Below, piece after piece: positions 9,969 to 17,577 of a stretch of 64,000 bases of DNA (its first letter is position 1; every line of letters starts with the position of its first letter). Where the stretch lies: NCBI GenBank assembly GCA_002392765.1, contig DGHT01000022.1, positions 51,779 to 115,778 of the forward strand. Reading direction: 5' to 3'. The DNA is from Verrucomicrobia bacterium UBA3841 (GTDB taxonomy: Bacteria > Verrucomicrobiota > Kiritimatiellia > RFP12 > UBA1067). The notes beneath the pieces were generated by a model. It was not told the DNA's origin and made no database searches. It saw only the letters and a program-made list of their open reading frames with translations. The position numbers and the translations under genes were made by a program.

Positions 9969-10038
9969 CGGCATCCTGCCGGCGGAATCAAGGAGATGGA
10001 GCTTCCAGCTCCGTCTTGCGGACGCGGCAGGATGCCGC
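9969..10038. repeat. Cluster of three GGA/TCC-triloop hairpins
   Basis: Three perfect small hairpins lie within 70 nt. They are CGGCA-TCC-TGCCG (9969-9981), GGAGCT-TCC-AGCTCC (9998-10012) and GCGGCA-GGA-TGCCGC (10024-10038). Arms differ but the loop is always TCC or its complement GGA. The first and third are reverse complements of one another, so the whole can also fold as a larger stem. This resembles a REP-type palindromic unit. Confidence 0.75.
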
Positions 10039-10122
10039 ATCTCCTTGTTCCCTTCCAGCTCCTTGCAAACACTATGGGGTTCAGACACCACAGTGTACAA
10101 AGTCTATTTCAAGGCTTTGGCG

Positions 10123-11853
10123 TCACTGAAATTCAACAAAGCCCTTGGCCGTGAGGAACTCCCAGATTCGGTCGAGATACGTGTAGCTGCCCGTTCCCGG
10201 CGATGCCTGGCGCTGGAAGCAGTGCGGCCGCTTGGCGAGCGTATGGAGCTCGCCCTGGATGCCCATGCGCCGGAGCTGCTCCCACGCCTTGACTGAGTTC
10301 ATCGAAGCCCACCCGTCGGCGTCGCCGTGGACGAATAGAATCGGCGGCGTGGAGAGGTCGAACGAAAACTCCGGCGCGAGGCGCGCGGAATCGTCGTTGC
10401 CGCCGGTTGTGTTGCCGCGTTCCAGTCCGTCCGTGAGGGCGTATGCGGGGTAGATCGCCACCGCCCACTGCACGTTGCAGGGCAGCTTGTCTATTTCATC
10501 CTTTGGCCGGTATGCGTGACGCCTCGAACTCGTCGCACCCATAAGCGTCAGGTGTCCGCCTGCCGAGGAGCCCATGATGCCGATTCTGTCCGGATCGAGT
10601 CCGCGCGACGGCGCCTCGCTGCGGACGATTCTTATGGCGCGCTGGAGATCCTGCCAGGCGGTGGTGTGCTTGGCGAGCGGTGCCGCGGGGCGGGGCGTAC
10701 GGTACTTCATCGTCACGACAGTCATCCCTTTTTCGTTGAGGAAGCGGCGCGCCGGGGCGACTTCAAATCCGTCCGGGCTGTTGCCATTGTAACCGCCGCC
10801 TGAATAAATTATCTGGATAGCCTTCGTAGTCGGAGTCGCCGGAATGTGCCATTCTATGTAGGGTGTGCACTGATTGGTCTGGACATCCGGCATGGAGCCT
10901 TTGGGCCAGATGTTCTCCTTGGAGTATTGCGCACGGGCGGAATCTGCGGCATAGCGGTCCATCAGAGGAACTTCTGCGCCGAGCGGAAGGAATTCCATCT
11001 GGCGCAGGAACTCGACGGCGCGTTCAAAGCCGAGAACGGCGTGGCCCTTGTCGGGGTAGAGGTGGAGTTCTGCCGGGATCTTCATGCGGCGCAGCTGACG
11101 GTAGACGTGAGCAGAACTTGCCGGAGAATACGGGTCGTTTCCGCCGTGCGACATCCACATGGGGCAGGTTTTCCCGTCAAACTTGAAAACATCGGAGAGT
11201 TTTGCGTCGACGGCGTCGCCGTCGCGCGTGTTGGCTACGCCCAGCCCGTCAGTCATTCCGTAGGCGATAGCGAAAGTGCAGGCGAAATTGATGTTGCACG
11301 CAATGCCATCGATCTCGTCTACGGGCTCGTACGCCGGCGTGAGCGAACTCGTCGCGAGGAGCGTCGCGAGGTGCGAGCCGGCGCTCATCGACATCGTGCC
11401 GATCTTGTCGGGACTGAACCCGCGCGCGGCGGCCTCGCGGCGGACGAGCCTCACGGCCCTCTGTCCGTCCTCCCAAGCGCTCTGGTAGAACGGAAGGCCG
11501 ACGGGACGCGGGGTCCGGTGTACGAGATTGACGCATGTCACGCCGAGCGCAGTAAGTTCGCGTCTCCAGTTTTCCACGTGCTTGACGTCGCACTGGCATC
11601 CGTAGCCGCCGCCCGAAATAAGAATAACGCAGACATCGGTCTTGCCTTCAGCCTTTGGCGCCTCGAACCACTCGATGTACGGACGTCGCCACTCGTCGGC
11701 CTTGAAACCATTGGCGCGCGAAACATCTGTCATCGCGGCAATCTGTCCCGGCTGCGCATCCGGCATGCGCCCTTCCGGCCAAAGATACACCTTTTCGCCG
11801 GCCGATGCCGCCAGCGACACCGCGACGGCCAAAAACATCGATATTTTCCTCAT
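10123..11853 (-). CDS. Secreted tandem alpha/beta-hydrolase esterase (two catalytic domains)
   Basis: A 576-residue protein with a signal peptide (MRKISMFLAVAVSLAASAG) and two homologous alpha/beta-hydrolase domains, about 20-290 and 305-576. Each begins with a similar strand (VYLWPEGRMPDAQ; NIWPKGSMPDVQ) and has an oxyanion GGGY segment. Each has a nucleophile elbow (SMSAGSHL; GSSAGGHL), an Asp segment (HGGNDPYSP; HGDADGWAS) and a late His (PDKGHAV; KRPHCF). Both triads look intact. The type is that of BD-FAE/carbohydrate esterase-like enzymes that deacylate polysaccharides, but the ester removed cannot be read from sequence. It sits next to a glycan-sensing two-component pair. Confidence 0.82.
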   Translation of the reverse strand: MRKISMFLAVAVSLAASAGEKVYLWPEGRMPDAQPGQIAAMTDVSRANGFKADEWRRPYIEWFEAPKAEGKTDVCVILISGGGYGCQCDVKHVENWRRELTALGVTCVNLVHRTPRPVGLPFYQSAWEDGQRAVRLVRREAAARGFSPDKIGTMSMSAGSHLATLLATSSLTPAYEPVDEIDGIACNINFACTFAIAYGMTDGLGVANTRDGDAVDAKLSDVFKFDGKTCPMWMSHGGNDPYSPASSAHVYRQLRRMKIPAELHLYPDKGHAVLGFERAVEFLRQMEFLPLGAEVPLMDRYAADSARAQYSKENIWPKGSMPDVQTNQCTPYIEWHIPATPTTKAIQIIYSGGGYNGNSPDGFEVAPARRFLNEKGMTVVTMKYRTPRPAAPLAKHTTAWQDLQRAIRIVRSEAPSRGLDPDRIGIMGSSAGGHLTLMGATSSRRHAYRPKDEIDKLPCNVQWAVAIYPAYALTDGLERGNTTGGNDDSARLAPEFSFDLSTPPILFVHGDADGWASMNSVKAWEQLRRMGIQGELHTLAKRPHCFQRQASPGTGSYTYLDRIWEFLTAKGFVEFQ

Positions 11854-11909
11854 TTTCTCCCTTTCGTTTTTGATGGACTGCTGCTGTCAGCCCGCAAGTA
11901 CTTTCATAT

Positions 11910-11938
11910 AGTATATCAAATCCCGATTTTGCAGGCAA
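11910..11938 (-). promoter_or_regulatory. Promoter of the tandem esterase gene
   Basis: On the minus strand TTGCCT (11933-11938) is followed after exactly 17 nt by TATACT (11910-11915). It lies about 57 nt ahead of the esterase ATG at 11853, which is preceded by an AAAGGGAGA ribosome-binding site. Spacing and hexamers fit a sigma70 promoter. Confidence 0.55.
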
Positions 11939-12009
11939 TACACAAAATTCCGAGGAGGTGGAAACACAGATGCGCCGCAGAGAAGAAACCGTCCCTTTTA
12001 CTTGCACCA

Positions 12010-13275
12010 TCACAGCGAGACGGTGGATTTTCTGGACATGACAAAACCGGCAAGAAAAGAAAACGCGAACGGCAGAAGCAGCATGTTCAATGCCGCGGCT
12101 TTGCCGACATCGCTCCATTCTACGCAAAACGTCTCTTCAAGGCGGGAGACGGGATCGAATGCGTTCAGCGGGGCCGACATTGAAGCGGCAAAGTCGGTAA
12201 GAGCCAGGCTCATTCTGTCCACCTTGCTACCTTCCAGCGGATCCGGATAGCTTTCCGTCACGCTCGGGCTGACCGCCATTACAAACAGGAGCGACAACAC
12301 GCAGAATACAGCCACGCTTCTGGACAGACACGCGCCCAAAAGCATCCCCAGCGACACGAACGCAACGAGCACGCAGGCCATTACGATCACCGCACGCACG
12401 AAATTCCACGCCTGCGGACCGGCTGGCGAAAGGAGCAGCAGATCGGTTCTGGGATGGAGCGAAAGGCCCGTTCTGCCCGTATTCTCGAAAGAAAGTTCCG
12501 ACGGGCCGTTCTCCGTCCCGGAACCGGCGGCGGCATCGAGGGAAACTGTCGCCACGCCCCCGGTCAGAGCGCCTAGGCCTCCCTTGCGTCCGCGGTACGC
12601 AAACACGCCAGACGGCGCGTCGAGGCGTCCGAACATTTCCGTAAGCCGTATCCTGACGGCGGACGCGCCGTCCCCCGCGCCCGGGAACCGCCACGTGTGC
12701 GTCTGGCCGGGAGGGATGGTCTCGTATTCGTTCATGACGTGCTGGATCAGGTAGCGCATGATGTCCCGCTTGGGCAGCTTCGATGCGCGCTCCCTGAAAT
12801 CGGGGTAGTCGGCCATGTACTGCGAGTAAAGTTTCCCGGCCGCCTCGACGGGATCTTCGAGCGCCGGTTCGTACTTGTGCATGCACTGCACTCCCCTTCC
12901 GGCGATGCAGAACGCGATCGCCGCGCAGACGGCCAGAACCGCCGCCCCGGAGAGCGTCATCGCGGCAATCCTTCCGAGCGCCACGGAAAAATGCCGCACG
13001 GGGCGCACAAGCGTCAGCTGCAAAATCTTCATGCGGCGGTCCCTGGAAATCGATCCCGCCGCCGCCGCGGCAAGGCAGACGAGCACTGCGGAGAACACGA
13101 TTCCGAGCGAATACCTCAAATAAAGCGCGCGGAAACCTTCCGCCGTACCGTCGCCCGTTATGAGATACTTCGCGGCGACGGTCCACGCGGCGGACGCCGT
13201 AAAGAGCATCGCAAGCGTCTTCGACCGCGCCAGGGCCAGAGCCTCCAGGCGGAATATCGCCCAGAACCCTCTCAT
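12010..13275 (-). CDS. ABC-2 type transporter permease (second permease)
   Basis: The true start is the ATG at 13275 (MRGFWAIFRLEALALARSKT), overlapping the ATPase stop by 4 nt; the longer frame upstream is antisense-type noise. The protein has 421 residues. A first membrane helix lies near residues 20-40, helices follow at about 52-75 and 95-120, and a large extracytoplasmic region spans about 125-285. Three to four C-terminal helices follow (VIVMACVLVAFVSLGMLLGA and beyond). The arrangement fits ABC-2/NosY-GldG-like permeases with a large loop. It is the last gene of a co-directional run that starts at pyrH. The substrate is unknown. Confidence 0.8.
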   Translation of the reverse strand: MRGFWAIFRLEALALARSKTLAMLFTASAAWTVAAKYLITGDGTAEGFRALYLRYSLGIVFSAVLVCLAAAAAGSISRDRRMKILQLTLVRPVRHFSVALGRIAAMTLSGAAVLAVCAAIAFCIAGRGVQCMHKYEPALEDPVEAAGKLYSQYMADYPDFRERASKLPKRDIMRYLIQHVMNEYETIPPGQTHTWRFPGAGDGASAVRIRLTEMFGRLDAPSGVFAYRGRKGGLGALTGGVATVSLDAAAGSGTENGPSELSFENTGRTGLSLHPRTDLLLLSPAGPQAWNFVRAVIVMACVLVAFVSLGMLLGACLSRSVAVFCVLSLLFVMAVSPSVTESYPDPLEGSKVDRMSLALTDFAASMSAPLNAFDPVSRLEETFCVEWSDVGKAAALNMLLLPFAFSFLAGFVMSRKSTVSL

Positions 13276-14027
13276 GCCAGAAACTCCGCCACTTTGAAAT
13301 TCCTGGCGTCGCCGACCTTGGCAAGGAAATACTCTTCGAGGGAAGAGCCCATGTCGGCGATTCTCCCCTCGGCGGCCTTCTCGCCGCGATTGAGAATGAC
13401 AACCGTGTCGCACACGTCCTGCGCGTCGGCAAGAAGATGCGAAGACATGACAATCGTCATGCCTGCGGCGGAGAGCGTCTTTACGAGCGTCTTGACCTCG
13501 CTTGTGGAAACGGGGTCGAGTCCGCTCGTGGGCTCGTCCATGACAAGAAGCCCCGGCTTCCCGACGAGCGCGCTCGCCATGGCCACGCGCCTCGCCATGC
13601 CTTTGGAATACCCGCCGACGGGCCTGTCGGCCGCATCCTGGAGTCCCGTCATCTCGAGAAGCTGGGCGATGCGCATACGGGCCGTTTTCCTGTCCAGATC
13701 GCAAAGGCCGGCGTAGTACGAAAGCGTTTCGCGCGCTGTCAGAAACGGATGCATGTAGCTTAATTCGGGAAGATACCCTACGCTCCGCCTCGCCTCCACC
13801 GTTCTCGGGGAGCGTCCGAAGACCGATATGGATCCGCCGTCCGGACGGACAAGCCCGAGGATCATCTTGATCGTCGTCGATTTGCCGCTTCCGTTCGGCC
13901 CGAGAAGGCCGAAAACCTCGCCGGCGCGCACGGAAAAAGAAACACCCTTCACGGCATGCACCGTGGGGCGCATCCAGAAATCCCTGTACGTTTTCCGCAC
14001 ATTATCGACGGCAAGCGCGTATTCCAT
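13272..14027 (-). CDS. ABC transporter ATP-binding protein
   Basis: The start is set at the ATG at 14027 (MEYALAVDNVRKTY) because AAGGAGGG lies 7 nt upstream; an in-frame ATG at 14045 overlaps the preceding stop but would place this ribosome-binding site inside the gene. The 251-residue ATPase has a Walker A (GLLGPNGSGKSTTIKM), Q-loop region (VGYLPELSYMHPF), ABC signature variant (GGYSKGMARR), Walker B (LLVMDEPTSGLDP) and H-loop (MSSHLLADAQ). It sits between two ABC-2 permease genes with overlapping ends and is clearly their energy subunit. The family exports lipids, drugs or peptides, or assists surface assembly. Confidence 0.93.
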   Translation of the reverse strand: MEYALAVDNVRKTYRDFWMRPTVHAVKGVSFSVRAGEVFGLLGPNGSGKSTTIKMILGLVRPDGGSISVFGRSPRTVEARRSVGYLPELSYMHPFLTARETLSYYAGLCDLDRKTARMRIAQLLEMTGLQDAADRPVGGYSKGMARRVAMASALVGKPGLLVMDEPTSGLDPVSTSEVKTLVKTLSAAGMTIVMSSHLLADAQDVCDTVVILNRGEKAAEGRIADMGSSLEEYFLAKVGDARNFKVAEFLA

Positions 14028-14044
14028 CCGCAGTCCCTCCTTCA

Positions 14045-14959
14045 TCACATATCCTTCGCCTCCAGAAGCGCCGCTCCGGCCGCGAGAAAAGCGAGAACGA
14101 AAGGAACGGACGCCGCGGCCGCGAGTCCCGCGTATCCCCACGGGACGGATCCCCCTTCCGCAAGCGTTTCGGAAAGGTAGTGGTTGCCCAGGGCGGGCAG
14201 CATTGCAATGCAGAACACGCCGCAAAGAGTCGCGGACGCATTCTCCCCGAATCTGAACGAAAAAGCCTGCGCCGCCGCCGCCAGCACCGCGACCGGCGGG
14301 AGGAGAAGCGCGATCGCAGGGAGCATTCTCAAAGCGGCGGAATGGATTTCCGGCATTGCGATCTGGGACGAACGGGCGTAGAACAGAAGCGCCGCGTACG
14401 AAACCGCCGAAACGGCAAGAGCGCAAACTGTCGCGGAAACCGCGAATCTCGCGTTCGCAAACCTGTTCATCGCGGCGCCGGCCAGAAGCGGAATCGTTAT
14501 CGACGCCGATGCGGCCGCGACGGCTGGACCCCAGACGAGCGGGATGTCTCCCGATTGCGCCGCTGCGATCCCGCCGGCCTGCGCCCCCAGGATGATGGAC
14601 AGACCCGTGAAAACGACAGGCGCGAAAGAAAGAATACACGCGGCGAAAAGGCCCGCAAACCTCGCAGCGCAGTATCCAAAGCGAGAAACTGAATGCGACA
14701 GAGCCATCTGCAGCGTCCCGGACTCGATTTCGCCGCGGACGGCCCTGATCGAGGAAAACACTGCGTCGAGCGCCATAAACACGAGAATAGACGAAAGCGT
14801 AGCATCCCTCGCCATCCGCCACGACTCGCCGAACTGGTGTATGTGGAAAACGGACGCGAGCACAATCACGGCCATCGCGGAGACGGACAGCAACAGGCCG
14901 AGCGGATCCGACAGCGTTTCAAGCGCTGCGGCCCGCGCTATCGACCGATAGCGGCGCAT
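14045..14959 (-). CDS. ABC-2 type transporter permease (first permease)
   Basis: A 304-residue polytopic protein with about six hydrophobic helices, beginning MRRYRSIARAAALETLSDPL with a helix at about 22-42. It contains AVRGEIESGTLQMALSHSVSRF, the conserved segment after the second helix of NosY/ABC-2 permeases. The gene starts 3 nt after the stop of the Ala/Pro-rich protein and its TGA touches the region carrying the ATPase ribosome-binding site. It probably pairs with the other permease (12010-13275) as a heterodimer. The transported substrate is unknown. Confidence 0.82.
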   Translation of the reverse strand: MRRYRSIARAAALETLSDPLGLLLSVSAMAVIVLASVFHIHQFGESWRMARDATLSSILVFMALDAVFSSIRAVRGEIESGTLQMALSHSVSRFGYCAARFAGLFAACILSFAPVVFTGLSIILGAQAGGIAAAQSGDIPLVWGPAVAAASASITIPLLAGAAMNRFANARFAVSATVCALAVSAVSYAALLFYARSSQIAMPEIHSAALRMLPAIALLLPPVAVLAAAAQAFSFRFGENASATLCGVFCIAMLPALGNHYLSETLAEGGSVPWGYAGLAAAASVPFVLAFLAAGAALLEAKDM

Positions 14960-14962
14960 CCG

Positions 14963-15859
14963 TCAGAACCACTTGGTTGACAGATCCGTATAAAGGAGCC
15001 AGCCGAGAAACGCCATGCCGACACACGCGGCGTATTGGACGACGAAACTGAAAGCCGTCATCCAGGAGGTCTTTTCAGGCGCGGACTGTACGGACGCGGA
15101 CGGCGCCGGCAGCGGCGGGATGTCGGGTATGTCCGCCACGGCATCCGGCGCGGCCCCCTCCGCCGCAGGCTCTCCCGATTCGGCCTTGGGCGCGGATTCG
15201 CCCGGCTTCTTCAAGCCGAGTTTCGACGGACGCACGGCGCCGGGACGCGATATCTTGAGCGTCTTGCGCTGCGTCAAGGACGTGGTGGGCTCCGGAGCCG
15301 GATGTTCCGCCTCCGGCTCCGCGGAATCCGCGCCGCCCGCCGAGGGCGCCTCCGGCTCCGCGAGCTTGGCGGTGATCTTCTTTCCGGCAGGGCCGGAAGG
15401 CGCGGCGGCTATGTCGGACGGACGCTTTATGCGTATCGTCTTCATCGGCGCCGCCTCGTTCGAGACGGGAGCCGCGCCGACCGCCTCGGAAAGCGAAATG
15501 CGCGCAGTCCTCGACTTCGAAGCCTGTTTCTGCGCCTCGGTCATCTGGGTCTGGTCGGATATGTGGGCCGTCTTGCGCAGTATGGCCTGCTGGGGAATCT
15601 GCTGCGTTATGTCTTTGAGTTTCTGCGTGACGTTCTTGAGCTGGTTTATGCTGCTCTGCTCCGGTGGAGTCTGGGGCGCGGCCGGCAGTGGCGACGCCGG
15701 GCTCGGCTTCGCGATCTTTGGCACGCCGCCGCCGATCACAGGCTTGCGGATTACCGGCTTGAGTTTCAAAGTGGAAGCGTGCGTGGATGCCGCGGCGCCG
15801 AGCGGATTGACCGCAGGCGGCTTCGCTGCGCTGATCGGACTCAATTTTTCTTCTGCCAT
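14963..15859 (-). CDS. Ala/Pro-rich tail-anchored protein of unknown function
   Basis: A 298-residue protein that I do not recognise. Residues 1-245 are low complexity, rich in Ala, Pro, Lys and Ser. They carry repeated short basic motifs of the type K-T-x-(K/R)-I-(S/K) (KTAHIS, SRTARISL, MKTIRIKRP, RKTLKISRP). Near the C terminus is one hydrophobic segment (AFSFVVQYAACVGMAFLGWL, about 266-290), so the protein is probably anchored with a long disordered cytoplasmic part. The ribosome-binding site is strong (GGAGGGAGG, 7 nt from the ATG). It lies between frr and the ABC genes in one run. Repeated basic motifs might bind nucleic acid or an envelope partner; that is inference. Confidence 0.75.
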   Translation of the reverse strand: MAEEKLSPISAAKPPAVNPLGAAASTHASTLKLKPVIRKPVIGGGVPKIAKPSPASPLPAAPQTPPEQSSINQLKNVTQKLKDITQQIPQQAILRKTAHISDQTQMTEAQKQASKSRTARISLSEAVGAAPVSNEAAPMKTIRIKRPSDIAAAPSGPAGKKITAKLAEPEAPSAGGADSAEPEAEHPAPEPTTSLTQRKTLKISRPGAVRPSKLGLKKPGESAPKAESGEPAAEGAAPDAVADIPDIPPLPAPSASVQSAPEKTSWMTAFSFVVQYAACVGMAFLGWLLYTDLSTKWF

Positions 15860-15890
15860 AATCTGCCTCCCTCCGGGTTTGTCGGATCCG

Positions 15891-16454
15891 TCAAACGGAC
15901 ATGATCTCGGCTTCTTTCGCCTTTACCTCGGCATCGATTTTCGCGATTCCGTCGTCAGTAGCCTTCTGGATCTTGTCTAGGGCGGATTTCAAGTCGTCCT
16001 CGGAAATCTTCTTGTCCTTCTCGAGCTTCTTCGCCGCATCGTTGGCGTCGCGGCGGACGTTTCGCATCGCGACCTTCTGCGCCTCTGCCTGCGTCTTGGC
16101 GACCTTGACGATCTCCTTGCGGCGCTCTTCGTTAAGTTCGGGAACGGTTATGCGGAGAACCTTGCCGTCCGTCTGCGGCGTGACGCCAAGATTCGCGGCG
16201 AGAATCGCCTTGTTCATCTCGGCCAGAACGGTCGGATCGAAAGGCGTGATCTTGATCTGCCTGGGCTCCGGCGTGGAAATCGTGCCGAGATTCTTTATAG
16301 GAGTGGGGCAGCCGTAATACTCGACCTTTATGCCGTCCACCATGGCGGGATTCGCCTTGCCCGTGCGCAGTCCCGCGAACTGCGTCTTGAGGGTATCGAA
16401 GCTCTTGGCGATCTTCGCCGTGGCGTCGTTCAAAACATCTTGTACCGTTTCCAT
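15891..16454 (-). CDS. frr: Ribosome recycling factor
   Basis: This 187-residue protein matches the usual RRF length and pattern throughout, including FDTLKTQFAGLRTGKANPAM, VEYYGCPTPIKNLGTISTPE, ITVPELNEERRKEIVKVAK and the C-terminal helix DDGIAKIDAEVKAKEAEIM. RRF splits the post-termination ribosome with EF-G in the cytoplasm. The gene follows pyrH, the common bacterial order, and is preceded by AAGGA six bases ahead of the ATG. Confidence 0.97.
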   Translation of the reverse strand: METVQDVLNDATAKIAKSFDTLKTQFAGLRTGKANPAMVDGIKVEYYGCPTPIKNLGTISTPEPRQIKITPFDPTVLAEMNKAILAANLGVTPQTDGKVLRITVPELNEERRKEIVKVAKTQAEAQKVAMRNVRRDANDAAKKLEKDKKISEDDLKSALDKIQKATDDGIAKIDAEVKAKEAEIMSV

Positions 16455-16487
16455 TTTTTATCCTTCTTTGATTTTAAATTTCTTGAA

Positions 16488-16518
16488 TTTTACACTTTAC
16501 ACCTTACGTTTCACACTT
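16488..16518. repeat. TTTACAC short-word repeat between pyrH and frr
   Basis: The 31-nt stretch is built of variants of TTTACAC (TTTACACTTTACACC, then a TTACG and a TTTCACAC variant). It resembles the other short-word repeats of the window in form though not in sequence. It lies in the 68-nt gap between pyrH and frr. Confidence 0.5.
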
Positions 16519-16522
16519 CTCT

Positions 16523-17248
16523 CTAGCTCACCACCGTACCAACCGTTTTGCCGCAGACGACCCCTTCCAGCGCCTTGGGATCGAAGAAATCGAATACGAC
16601 GATCGGAATGTTGTTGTCCATGCACAGCGCGAACGCGGCGGAATCCATCACCTTCAGCCGCTTTTCGAGGGCCGTTTCGTATTTGAGCGTGCCGTACTTC
16701 TTCGCGCTCGGATCCTTCTTCGGATCGGCCGTGTATATGCCGTCCACCTTCGTCGCCTTCAGGAGAGCGTCTGCGCCGATCTCGCTCGCCTTGAGAGCCG
16801 CCGCGGAATCGGTGGAGAAGTACGGATTTCCCGTGCCGCCGCCGAATATGACCACGCGTCCCTTTTCGAAATGCCTGAGCGCGCGGCGCTGTATGAACGG
16901 CTCCGCGAGTTTGGGCATTTCTATGGACGTCATGACCCGTGTCGGGACTCCAATGGATTCGAGAGCGTTCATCATCGCGAGGGCGTTGATGATCGTCGCA
17001 AGCATTCCCATCGAATCGCCGGTCACGCGGTTGACGCCTTTTCCGGCGCCCGTCAAGCCGCGGAATATGTTGCCGCCGCCGAGAACAATGCCGACCTCCA
17101 CGCCCATGGCATGGATTTTCTTTATGCGCTCGGCCATGAAAGCGAGATTCTGCGGGTCGATGCACTCGCCCGTCTGCTTGTTGCCGAGGACTTCGCCGGA
17201 CAGTTTCAGAAGAATCCGCCGGTACTTCAATTTAGGTATTTTCTTCAC
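16523..17248 (-). CDS. pyrH: UMP kinase
   Basis: A 241-residue amino-acid-kinase-fold enzyme that phosphorylates UMP to UDP with ATP. Seen are LLKLSGEVLGNKQ near the N terminus, VGIVLGGGNIFRG, RVTGDSMGMLATIINALA, FGGGTGNPYFSTDSAAALKA and LLKATKVDGIYTADP, all standard for bacterial PyrH. The start codon is GTG at 17248. It is the first gene of a minus-strand run with frr, the tail-anchored protein and the ABC exporter. Its promoter lies so close that the mRNA may have almost no leader. Confidence 0.97.
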   Translation of the reverse strand: MKKIPKLKYRRILLKLSGEVLGNKQTGECIDPQNLAFMAERIKKIHAMGVEVGIVLGGGNIFRGLTGAGKGVNRVTGDSMGMLATIINALAMMNALESIGVPTRVMTSIEMPKLAEPFIQRRALRHFEKGRVVIFGGGTGNPYFSTDSAAALKASEIGADALLKATKVDGIYTADPKKDPSAKKYGTLKYETALEKRLKVMDSAAFALCMDNNIPIVVFDFFDPKALEGVVCGKTVGTVVS

Positions 17249-17255
17249 TTACAAA

Positions 17256-17284
17256 ATTATACAATTTATCGGGGAAAATGGCAA
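17256..17284 (-). promoter_or_regulatory. pyrH promoter, possibly giving a leaderless mRNA
   Basis: Minus-strand TTGCCA (17279-17284), 17-nt spacer, TATAAT (17256-17261). Only 7 nt separate the -10 box from the GTG start at 17248, so initiation at the usual distance would fall at or next to the start codon. No Shine-Dalgarno site fits in that space. Confidence 0.65.
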
Positions 17285-17299
17285 TAAAAAAATTATCAT

Positions 17300-17327
17300 T
17301 TGATTTGTCGCATATTTTTGATATAAT
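17300..17327 (+). promoter_or_regulatory. Promoter of the small basic protein-prmA operon
   Basis: TTGATT (17300-17305), 16-nt spacer, TATAAT (17322-17327). The start codon at 17368 is about 40 nt downstream with AAAGAGG in between. It diverges from the pyrH promoter with overlapping upstream regions. Confidence 0.65.
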
Positions 17328-17367
17328 ATTTGGAAATCGTTTCAAACAGAAAGAAAGAGGTATCAAA

Positions 17368-17577
17368 ATGGGTACAGGTCGTACATTGCGTAAAGAGTCT
17401 CACGTCCGTCCTTGCAAGACGCCGGCCGGCAAGGCCCGCAAGAATGCCGCGCAGCGCCGCAGGCTCGTCAAGTTCGGGATGAAAGAGGAAGATGTCAAGC
17501 TTATGGGCGACGAAGCCGTCCGCGTGCTGGTTCAGCGCCCTGCGGTAGTCAAGAAACTCGTCGCGAAAAAAGCGTGA
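17368..17577 (+). CDS. Small basic protein of unknown function
   Basis: The start is chosen at the ATG at 17368, downstream of a good promoter and AAAGAGG; the longer frame runs through the promoter. The 69-residue product (MGTGRTLRKESHVRPCKTPA and on) has many Lys and Arg and few acidic residues, with pI expected near 11. Its size and charge recall ribosome-associated or RNA-binding small proteins, and some PVC lineages have lineage-specific small basic proteins. I cannot assign it to a named family. Its stop overlaps the GTG start of prmA (GTGA), so the two are translationally coupled, which supports a ribosome-linked role. Confidence 0.8.
   Translation: MGTGRTLRKESHVRPCKTPAGKARKNAAQRRRLVKFGMKEEDVKLMGDEAVRVLVQRPAVVKKLVAKKA

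Larger units (their letters stand above)
9594..10122. other. Gene-free gap with repeats between convergent genes
   Basis: About 530 bases lie between the response regulator and the convergent esterase gene. No open frame here has a credible start or family match. The gap holds a CGCAGAG word repeat and a cluster of triloop hairpins, listed separately. A short stem CTTTCC-GTC-GGAAAG at about 9638-9652 might serve as a weak terminator for the regulator gene. Confidence 0.6.
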
